14,673 nt of DNA, from assembly GCA_030054235.1 (NCBI GenBank), contig JASGCG010000011.1, positions 1 through 14,673 of the forward strand. Reading direction: 5' to 3'. Below, piece by piece: positions 1-5,433 of this stretch. Position 1 is the first letter of the stretch; every line of letters begins with the position of its first letter. The position numbers and the translations under genes were made by a program. A model generated the notes under the pieces. That model saw only the letters and a program-made list of their open reading frames with translations. It ran no database searches and had not been told where the DNA came from. The DNA comes from Bacteroidia bacterium (GTDB lineage Bacteria > Planctomycetota > Phycisphaerae > Phycisphaerales > SM1A02).

Positions 1-1194
1 GTCGCCGGCAGCGGTCTGCGTGACGGTGGCGCGTGAGACACCCACCGAGAGGTGCGGCACGAAGAACTCGCTGTTGGACAGCGTGGATTCGCCCACGCGC
101 CACTGGCGACCGGCGACCTGCTGCATCTCGGCGGCGCGCGCCACGAGCAGCTGGCCCTTGCGGTCGACGGTCCGCAGCACGGCATCGGCGGCGTACGCCT
201 TGTTGCGCACGAGGTCGTAGTACACGTGCCGGCAACGGATGGTGTACTGGAAGTCGGTCGCGACGACGTCGCCTTCGAGGTAGATGCCGACGATGTCGAG
301 CGCGCTGATCGTGGTCGCTGGCGTGGCGTCCTTGCCCTTGGCCTTCAGGGCGGCGAGGGTGCCGGGTTCGAGGAAGACCACGCCGCTTTCGGCCGAGAGC
401 TGCAGGTCGCGTGGGCCGTCGTCGGTCTGCATGCCGGTGGCATCGATCTGCACGCCGCCGGTGATCGTGACCGAATCGGTCGCGGCATCGAACGTGATCG
501 ACCCGCCGAACCAGCTCACCGTGGCCGAGCCGGCGATGATCGGCACGGTGCCGGTGTCGGCGGCGCGGATCGTGACTGGAGGCAGCGGCGTTGCATCGGT
601 GCTGGCCTTGATCGGTGCACCGACGGCGATGGGGGTCTCGGGCGGCTTGGGCGTGACGTCGATGTCAGGGCGTTGCTCGAGGACGGGCGCGCTCGTGGCG
701 ATCGTGCGAAGGTGACGCTGCAGGCGCGCGACGCCCTTGCCCAGTTCAGGCTTGCCGGCAGGCGCACCGCGATCGGTCAGCACGGTCGTGAGCTCGACGG
801 CGCCGCGCGTGCTCCCGGTCACCAGCAGTTCCTTGCCGCCTGCACCCACGCCTGCGTAACGCGTCGGCTCGCTGGCGACGGGGAAGTAGACGGCGTACTG
901 CGTGATGAGCCCGCCTGCAGAGGGGATCCGATTGATCCAGACCGCCGCCGCCGGGGCGCTGAAGGCGTACTCGCCAAGGTCGATCGAGACGTCGCCCTCG
1001 AGCCAGAGGCGCTTGGTGTCGAGCGTGGTCCACTCCCATCGGCGCTCCGCGGAGATGGTCAGCCCGCCTTCGACGGGCTCCACCGGCAGCACGAAACCCG
1101 CCAGCGATTCACCGTTCACCACGAGGTCGACCTGCTGCGCCAGAGCCACCGGACCGAAGGCCAACGGGAGCAGGAGGACCAGGGCTGTGCGCAT
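1..1194 (-). CDS. OstA/LptD-like envelope protein, N-terminal part (3' end outside window)
   Basis: Reading the minus strand from the ATG at 1194 gives 398 codons with no stop before the window edge, so the C-terminus is missing. Residues 1-19 form a signal peptide with a hydrophobic core and an ALA cleavage site before QQV, so the product is exported; there is no lipobox cysteine. The mature part is rich in short beta-strand-like segments. Two LEGDV segments (about residues 66-70 and 306-310) and the stretch at 319-342 (CRHVYYD followed by NKAYAADAVLRT) resemble the OstA/LptA repeat, and a later VARAAEMQQ segment (350s) resembles the LptD region after it. Proteins of this family carry or insert lipopolysaccharide in the outer membrane. 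The beta-barrel that would prove LptD is not in the window, so a smaller LptA/OstA-like protein is also possible. The start lies 14 bp after the prenyltransferase stop, so the two may be co-transcribed. Confidence 0.6.
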   Translation of the reverse strand, partial: MRTALVLLLPLAFGPVALAQQVDLVVNGESLAGFVLPVEPVEGGLTISAERRWEWTTLDTKRLWLEGDVSIDLGEYAFSAPAAAVWINRIPSAGGLITQYAVYFPVASEPTRYAGVGAGGKELLVTGSTRGAVELTTVLTDRGAPAGKPELGKGVARLQRHLRTIATSAPVLEQRPDIDVTPKPPETPIAVGAPIKASTDATPLPPVTIRAADTGTVPIIAGSATVSWFGGSITFDAATDSVTITGGVQIDATGMQTDDGPRDLQLSAESGVVFLEPGTLAALKAKGKDATPATTISALDIVGIYLEGDVVATDFQYTIRCRHVYYDLVRNKAYAADAVLRTVDRKGQLLVARAAEMQQVAGRQWRVGESTLSNSEFFVPHLSVGVSRATVTQTAAGD

Positions 1195-1200
1195 GCCGCG

Positions 1201-1206
1201 ATGGTA
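1201..1206 (-). promoter_or_regulatory. Possible -10 element of the OstA/LptD-like gene
   Basis: On the minus strand TACCAT lies 6 nt before the ATG at 1194, inside the 14-bp gap after the prenyltransferase stop. No Shine-Dalgarno sequence is visible and no good -35 was found. The position fits a leaderless start, but because the upstream gene is co-directional it could also be chance. Confidence 0.35.
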
Positions 1207-1208
1207 GT

Positions 1209-2159
1209 TCAAGGCTGGTAGTCGAGTGGTCGCGCCAGGTGGAGGCCGGTCCGTACGCCCGTGTCGACCAGCGCCAGCGCCACCGCGGCACCTGCGAAGC
1301 TCGCGGCGGCCTCGGGCCGACCCATGCACAGGAACCATGCCGAGGGCATCAGGGCCTGCGTGAGCGTGGCCAGTCGTGCGAAGCGATCGGCCTGGCGCGG
1401 CGCGCCGCTGGTCGCGCGCCGCATCGCCATGGACACGGTTGCGAACGCGATGAGCAGGATGATCGCGACGAGGATCCCCTCTCGGGGATGGTCGAAGCCG
1501 ATCATCGGATCGAGGGTCTGGGGCGCGATCCACCACGTGAGCACGGCCGACCAGGCTGCCCACAGCGCCGTGGCGACGAGCATGCCGCGGACCGTTGCGG
1601 CCGGCCGTTTCTGGCGCAGCCGATGCACGATGCCCGCCACGATCGCGGTGAAGGTCATCGAGAACCAGAAGGGCAGCAGCACGCCTGGGTGCTGGTCGGG
1701 CACAAGCATGTGGAGCGCACCGATCGCGCCCAGGCTCACGAAGCCGAACGCCGGGATGAACTTGGCGAGGACGTTGTAGGCCACGATGCCGCCAGCGGCG
1801 AGGCCGGCCACCAGCATGCCGCTGCGACCGAACTGCGAAGCGGCCGCCAACGCCGCGAGCAGGCTGACGACAGCCAGCGCGGCCAGCCACTGCACCGAGA
1901 GCAGCCAGCGGCCCTGCCGCTCGGTGGCAAAGGCGCGATCGTGCTTGCGATCGAGCACGTCGTTCATGGCGACGCCGAAGACGAAGAGCCCGAGCGAGAC
2001 CACGCTCATGGCGAGCAGCAGCACGGTGAGGTCCCCCTCAAGCCGGCCGGCACGGTGGGCGATGGCGACGGCGAACCAGCCTTCGGCCATGGACCCGTAG
2101 GCCAGTCCGGCCCGCGCGGCCTGGACCCCTGCGGCAAGGCGGCGCAGCGCTGCGTGCAT
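1209..2159 (-). CDS. UbiA-family membrane prenyltransferase
   Basis: The 316-residue protein is strongly hydrophobic, with roughly eight membrane segments. It carries the first Asp-rich motif of the UbiA superfamily, NDVLDRKHD, at residues 66-74, after a membrane segment as expected. UbiA enzymes attach a polyprenyl chain to an aromatic or other acceptor, as in quinone, heme A or lipid synthesis; the sequence does not show which acceptor is used. The AYNVLAK segment at about 127-133 corresponds to the usual YS..K loop. The second Asp-rich motif normally seen in the C-terminal half is not recognisable; the matching loop reads HRLRQKRPA at about 179-187. The gene is divergent from ribH, and the OstA/LptD-like gene follows closely. 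Family assignment is fairly secure; catalytic role is uncertain. Confidence 0.72.
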   Translation of the reverse strand: MHAALRRLAAGVQAARAGLAYGSMAEGWFAVAIAHRAGRLEGDLTVLLLAMSVVSLGLFVFGVAMNDVLDRKHDRAFATERQGRWLLSVQWLAALAVVSLLAALAAASQFGRSGMLVAGLAAGGIVAYNVLAKFIPAFGFVSLGAIGALHMLVPDQHPGVLLPFWFSMTFTAIVAGIVHRLRQKRPAATVRGMLVATALWAAWSAVLTWWIAPQTLDPMIGFDHPREGILVAIILLIAFATVSMAMRRATSGAPRQADRFARLATLTQALMPSAWFLCMGRPEAAASFAGAAVALALVDTGVRTGLHLARPLDYQP

Positions 2160-2166
2160 GATGGCG

Positions 2167-2172
2167 AGGCTA
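2167..2172 (-). promoter_or_regulatory. Possible -10 element of the prenyltransferase gene
   Basis: Minus-strand TAGCCT ends 7 nt before the ATG at 2159. It shares the TA base pairs 2171-2172 with the opposing ribH hexamer. No -35 or Shine-Dalgarno sequence is recognisable. Confidence 0.45.
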
Positions 2173-2176
2173 CCAT
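2171..2176 (+). promoter_or_regulatory. Possible -10 element of ribH
   Basis: TACCAT is followed by 9 nt and then the ribH ATG at 2186. No Shine-Dalgarno sequence lies in the short leader, so the transcript would begin at or very near the start codon. The divergent gap is only 26 bp, so any -35 contacts would fall inside the prenyltransferase coding region. Confidence 0.5.
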
Positions 2177-2185
2177 CTTCGCCCC

Positions 2186-2656
2186 ATGCAACCCGCTGCT
2201 CCTTCCATCGCCATCAACGCTCGGTCGCTGCGCATCGTGATCGTGACGAGCACGTACCACGCGGAGCTCACCGGCGCGCTCGAACGGGGTGCGGTCAAGG
2301 CGTTCGAGGAGGCAGGCGGCGACCTGACGAAGCTCAAGATCGTGAAGGCGCCGGGTGCGTTCGAGCTCGTGGCGATCAGCCGCGCGGCAGCCGTGCGCGG
2401 CGATGTCGATGCGGTGGTGGCGATCGGCTGCGTGCTGACCGGTGAAACGAGCCATGACCGTCACATCTGCGATGCCGTGGCGCACGGCCTGGCGCGGATC
2501 TCGGTCGAGTTCGGCAAGCCGGCGGCCTTTGGCGTGCTGACCTGCCAGACCCTTGGCCAGGCCCAGGCACGCGCCGGCGGCGCAAAGGGCAACAAGGGCG
2601 AAGAGGCGATGCGCGCTGCGATCGGTGCGGCTCAGGCCATCAAGGAGCTGCAGTGA
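2186..2656 (+). CDS. ribH: 6,7-dimethyl-8-ribityllumazine synthase
   Basis: This 156-residue protein catalyses the penultimate step of riboflavin synthesis, condensing the 5-amino-6-ribitylamino uracil with 3,4-dihydroxy-2-butanone 4-phosphate in the cytosol. The family motifs are in order: substrate loop TSTYHAELT (21-29), PGAFEL (56-61), AIGCVLTGETSHD with the catalytic histidine at 90, FGVLTCQTLGQAQARAG (115-131) with the phosphate-binding arginine at 129, and GNKGEEA (135-141). Length is normal for the family. The ATG at 2186 leaves a 15-residue lead before the first strand. Its TGA overlaps the GTG start of nusB by 4 nt, and the ribH-nusB pairing is common in bacteria, which supports both calls. 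Confidence 0.96.
   Translation: MQPAAPSIAINARSLRIVIVTSTYHAELTGALERGAVKAFEEAGGDLTKLKIVKAPGAFELVAISRAAAVRGDVDAVVAIGCVLTGETSHDRHICDAVAHGLARISVEFGKPAAFGVLTCQTLGQAQARAGGAKGNKGEEAMRAAIGAAQAIKELQ
2642..2647 (+). promoter_or_regulatory. Shine-Dalgarno site deciding the nusB start
   Basis: AAGGAG lies inside the last codons of ribH, 5 nt before the GTG at 2653. It supports the GTG start and translational coupling. Confidence 0.7.
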
Positions 2657-3075
2657 GCGCGCCAGCGGATCTGGTCGTGCGGCGCTGCGCCCTACAGGCC
2701 ATGTACCAGTTCGATGCCGTGCCGGGCGTGTCGCCGGACGCCGTGCGTCGATCGCTCGATGAGAGCGATGGCACCGCGGACCATCATGACGCCGGCTTTG
2801 CGCTGGCGTGCCTGGCCTGGGAGCACCGCGCTGATGCAGATGCCGACATCGTCGCGCTCGCGCCCGACTGGCCATCGCACCGGCAGCCGATGATCGACCG
2901 CAACCTGCTCCGGCTCGGTTGGTACGAGCTCGCGATCGGCAAGGTCGCGCCCGGCCTGGCCATCGGCGATGCGGTCGAGCTGGCCAAGGAATTCGGCACG
3001 GAGCGCAGCGGCGGTTTCGTGAACGGCGTGCTCGACCAGATCGCGCGCCGGGTGGCCGGCGGAGGCGTCGCGTGA
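2653..3075 (+). CDS. nusB: Transcription antitermination factor NusB
   Basis: The 140-residue, mostly helical protein matches NusB: RRCALQAMYQFD near the N-terminus (10-21), the middle segment IDRNLLRLGWYELA, then IGDAVELAKEFG and the C-terminal FVNGVLDQIARR. NusB binds NusE (ribosomal protein S10) and boxA RNA to promote antitermination of rRNA operons. The GTG start overlaps the ribH stop as GTGA and has its own AAGGAG site. Its stop overlaps the ftsY GTG in the same way, so the three genes are very probably one transcript with coupled translation. Length is normal for the family. Confidence 0.94.
   Translation: MSAPADLVVRRCALQAMYQFDAVPGVSPDAVRRSLDESDGTADHHDAGFALACLAWEHRADADADIVALAPDWPSHRQPMIDRNLLRLGWYELAIGKVAPGLAIGDAVELAKEFGTERSGGFVNGVLDQIARRVAGGGVA
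3061..3065 (+). promoter_or_regulatory. Shine-Dalgarno site deciding the ftsY start
   Basis: GGAGG at the end of nusB lies 6 nt before the GTG at 3072. It favours this start over an upstream in-frame ATG at 2919, which would extend ftsY 51 codons into nusB with arginine-rich sequence typical of an off-frame read. Confidence 0.75.
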
Positions 3076-3992
3076 TCTTTCGCGCGGCCGTCGAGGCCAT
3101 CAAGCGGGGGCTCGCCAAGACGGCGGCCACGCTTGGATCCGGCCTGAAGACGCTGCTGCACGGGAAGTCGCTCAGCGAGGAGGTGCTCGCCGAGCTCGAG
3201 TCGCGGCTCATCGCAGCCGACGTCGGCGTGCGTGCCGCGCGCGAGATCGTGGAAGCCCTGCGCGTGGAGTACCGCGCAGGCCGCGTCGAGCGCGGCGAGG
3301 ATGCACTGGACTTCCTGAAAAAGACCTTGAAGGCACGGTGGAAGGAAGCGCCGACGGGACTTCGTTACGCAGCGGGAAAGCCCACGGTCATCCTGGTCGT
3401 GGGCGTGAATGGTGCGGGCAAGACGACGAGCGTGGCGAAGATCGCCAAGACGATCCGCGACAGCGGCCGGACGGTGCTGCTTGGTGCGGCCGACACGTTC
3501 CGTGCCGGCGCGGTCGAACAGCTCAAGACGTGGGGCCAGCGGCTCGGTGTCGAGGTCGTCGCTGGCGGGGCCAATGCGGATCCTGCGGCGGTGGCGTTCG
3601 ATGCCGCCGAGGCGGCGCTCAGCCGTGGCGTCGACGTGCTGCTCATCGACACGGCGGGCCGCCTGCACACGCAGGACCACTTGATGCGCCAGCTGACGAA
3701 GGTGCGCGACGTGGTGCGCCGCAAGATCCCCGACGCCCCGCACGAAGTGCTGCTCGTGCTCGATGCCACGAGCGGGCAGAATGCCATCCAGCAGGCGCAG
3801 GTCTTCAAGCAGGCCGTGGATGTGACGGGCATCTTCCTTGCCAAGCTCGATGGCACGGCCCGCGGCGGCGTGGTGGTGGCGATCCGCGATGCGATCGACG
3901 TGCCCGTCAAGCTCGTGGGCACGGGCGAGACCCCCGAGGATGTCCAGCCGTTCGATCCGGATCAGTTCGTCGAAGCGATGTTCTCGGCCTGA
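3072..3992 (+). CDS. ftsY: Signal recognition particle receptor FtsY (short NG form)
   Basis: FtsY is the SRP receptor GTPase that docks ribosomes carrying membrane proteins at the inner membrane. From the GTG start the product has 306 residues. An amphipathic N-terminal stretch (1-30) leads into the four-helix N domain. The G domain has the P-loop GVNGAGKTT (111-119), the SRP-family DTFRAGAVEQL insertion, DTAGRL (193-198), AKLDGTARGG (257-266; the usual TKLD has Ala in place of Thr) and the closing GTGETPEDVQPF. The acidic A domain found in E. coli is absent, as in many other bacteria, so the amphipathic helix probably does the membrane targeting. It overlaps nusB by 4 nt (GTGA). The family call is certain; the start is strongly supported by the overlap and the GGAGG site. 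Confidence 0.96.
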   Translation: MIFRAAVEAIKRGLAKTAATLGSGLKTLLHGKSLSEEVLAELESRLIAADVGVRAAREIVEALRVEYRAGRVERGEDALDFLKKTLKARWKEAPTGLRYAAGKPTVILVVGVNGAGKTTSVAKIAKTIRDSGRTVLLGAADTFRAGAVEQLKTWGQRLGVEVVAGGANADPAAVAFDAAEAALSRGVDVLLIDTAGRLHTQDHLMRQLTKVRDVVRRKIPDAPHEVLLVLDATSGQNAIQQAQVFKQAVDVTGIFLAKLDGTARGGVVVAIRDAIDVPVKLVGTGETPEDVQPFDPDQFVEAMFSA

Positions 3993-4042
3993 TCGACGTG
4001 GATTCGAGCTGGTTCCTGCATGGCCGATGGCGGCGCCACGGC

Positions 4043-4048
4043 TACGAT
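4043..4048 (+). promoter_or_regulatory. Possible -10 element of the pseudopilin gene
   Basis: TACGAT lies 6 nt before the GTG at 4055, and no Shine-Dalgarno sequence is present. It could provide an internal leaderless start within the plus-strand run. Confidence 0.4.
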
Positions 4049-4054
4049 CCGATC

Positions 4055-4708
4055 GTGCGCAGGGCCTTCACGCTCATCGAGGTGCTCGTGGTCATCGGGA
4101 TCATCGTGATCCTGATCGGCCTGCTGTTGCCCGCGCTTTCGTCGATCCGCGCCGAGAGCGAGAGTGCCCAGTGCCGCAGCAACCTCAAGCAGGCGTTCAC
4201 CGGGCTGCAGTCCGCCATGAACGTCCGCAAGGGCATCCTGCCGATGTGCGAGTTCATTCCCGTCGTGCTGCCGGAGGGGCCCGAGGGCGGGCTGCCCAAG
4301 GCCCTCAAGGGTTACGTCGAGATCGACAGCCCGATCTGGCTCTGTCCGAGTGACTTGAACGAGGATTCACTCGCCACTGGCACCAGCTACACCTACGTGC
4401 CGGGCTTGATCCGTTACCTGCCGCAGTTTCAGCTCGATGTCTTCCAGGCGCTGGCGGCGCTGCCGCCCGGCACATCGCAGGAGCAGCGCGACCGCACGCG
4501 CAACGACCTCGAGGCGCGCCTAGTGACGCGGTTCCTGGAGAAGCCCTTCGTGAACGCCGATGGCGGCGCCGTGAAGATCCCGCTCCTCATCGACAGCGAG
4601 GACCGGCACCTCAAGGGCGCCCGCAGCCCGCGCAATGGCGTCTTCCTGGATGGCAGCGTGGACGAAGCCACGATGGACGAAGGGATCCCAGAGGATGACG
4701 GAGGCTGA
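4055..4708 (+). CDS. Type II secretion/type IV pilus-like pseudopilin
   Basis: From the GTG at 4055 the protein has 217 residues and begins with a short basic leader followed by FTLIE, with phenylalanine at residue 5 and glutamate at 9 (position +5 of the mature chain). A hydrophobic helix follows, ending about residue 28. This is the prepilin peptidase signal of pseudopilins; the residue before the cut is Ala instead of the usual Gly. A CRSNLKQ segment, a CPSD segment with GTSYTYVPG, and NGVFLDGSVD near the C-terminus (D199, G200) are typical of the large planctomycete pseudopilin group. The exact H-x9-DG spacing is not met. An in-frame GTG at 3998 would give a longer leader, but the short leader fits the family better. 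It lies 62 bp after ftsY and 3 bp before the next gene. Its partner secretion system is not in the window. Confidence 0.85.
   Translation: MRRAFTLIEVLVVIGIIVILIGLLLPALSSIRAESESAQCRSNLKQAFTGLQSAMNVRKGILPMCEFIPVVLPEGPEGGLPKALKGYVEIDSPIWLCPSDLNEDSLATGTSYTYVPGLIRYLPQFQLDVFQALAALPPGTSQEQRDRTRNDLEARLVTRFLEKPFVNADGGAVKIPLLIDSEDRHLKGARSPRNGVFLDGSVDEATMDEGIPEDDGG
4700..4704 (+). promoter_or_regulatory. Shine-Dalgarno site for the gene at 4712
   Basis: GGAGG is followed by 7 nt and the ATG at 4712. It selects this ATG over the out-of-frame ATG at 4708. Confidence 0.7.
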
Positions 4709-4711
4709 TGG

Positions 4712-5425
4712 ATGATCGCTCTACCCGCAGGATTCGATGACCGTCGTGCCTGGCGCTCGCTGGCGATCGCCGCGCTCGTGGCGCTGCTCCTGGCGCTACC
4801 GCTGTACTGGTGGTTCGCCGTGCGCTGGAAGCCGCCGCCGAGCATCTTCGATGCACCGGTCGATGATGTGCTGGGCTACCTGGCGCTCGATGATTTCAAC
4901 AAGCTTCCGCTCGACGAGCGCCTGAAGTTCATGATGGACTTCGCCGGCAGGTTCCGCGGCATGGAGGCGGGCGACAGTGCGGCCATGGCCGGCTTCATGG
5001 CCGGCGTCACCGGCCCGGCGCGCGAGCAGATGACGAAGAACGCACGCCAGCTGGCGAAGGACGTCCTCGCCGACGGCAGCAAGCGCTACCTCGCGCTGCC
5101 GCCGGCGGAGCGCGCCAAGTTCCTCGACCAGTGGCTCGTCGAGTGGGAGCGGCGCATGCGCCTGGTGACCCGCGGAGACGAGGGCAAGGAGAGCGATGCG
5201 GATCGCCTGAAGAAGATCAAGGATGACGTCAAGCGCAGCGAGGATCGCCGCACCAAGCGCATGGCTGACGGGCGCGATGGCATGCCCGACCTCGAGGGCG
5301 AGGGCGCCGTGGCGTTCATGGACTTCTGGCAGCAGGAAGTCGAATCGACGGCCAGCCCGGCGGAGCAGGGGCAGATCGGCCGGTTCCTCGAAGACATGCG
5401 CAAGCACCTGTCGGGCGTCTTCTGA
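4712..5425 (+). CDS. Membrane-anchored protein of unknown function
   Basis: I do not recognise a named family. The 237-residue product has a short cytoplasmic N-terminus, one hydrophobic segment at about 15-36, then a long charged, mainly helical domain. It reads as a single-pass anchor with a soluble C-terminal part. Two similar segments occur: LPLDERLKFMMDF (65-77) and LPPAERAKFLDQW (129-141), each preceded by a YLAL sequence, which suggests a duplicated helical unit. Residues 155-185 are very rich in Lys, Arg, Asp and Glu. A GGAGG site fixes the start. It follows the pseudopilin by 3 bp and precedes hrpB by 8 bp, so it is probably co-transcribed; that position hints at an envelope role next to the pseudopilin, but this is inference. 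Confidence 0.8.
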   Translation: MIALPAGFDDRRAWRSLAIAALVALLLALPLYWWFAVRWKPPPSIFDAPVDDVLGYLALDDFNKLPLDERLKFMMDFAGRFRGMEAGDSAAMAGFMAGVTGPAREQMTKNARQLAKDVLADGSKRYLALPPAERAKFLDQWLVEWERRMRLVTRGDEGKESDADRLKKIKDDVKRSEDRRTKRMADGRDGMPDLEGEGAVAFMDFWQQEVESTASPAEQGQIGRFLEDMRKHLSGVF

Positions 5426-5433
5426 GTTCCGCG

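Noticed and set aside
52..1221. Plus-strand 389-codon open frame covering the left edge
   Set aside because: It is rich in Arg, His, Asp and Gly with no recognisable domain, and it lies opposite the minus-strand gene with signal peptide and OstA-like repeats. It is an off-frame shadow of GC-rich coding sequence.
2919..3071. Upstream ATG extension of ftsY
   Set aside because: The 51 added residues are almost all Arg, Gly and Ala and lie within nusB in another frame. The GTG at 3072 has a GGAGG site and a GTGA overlap.
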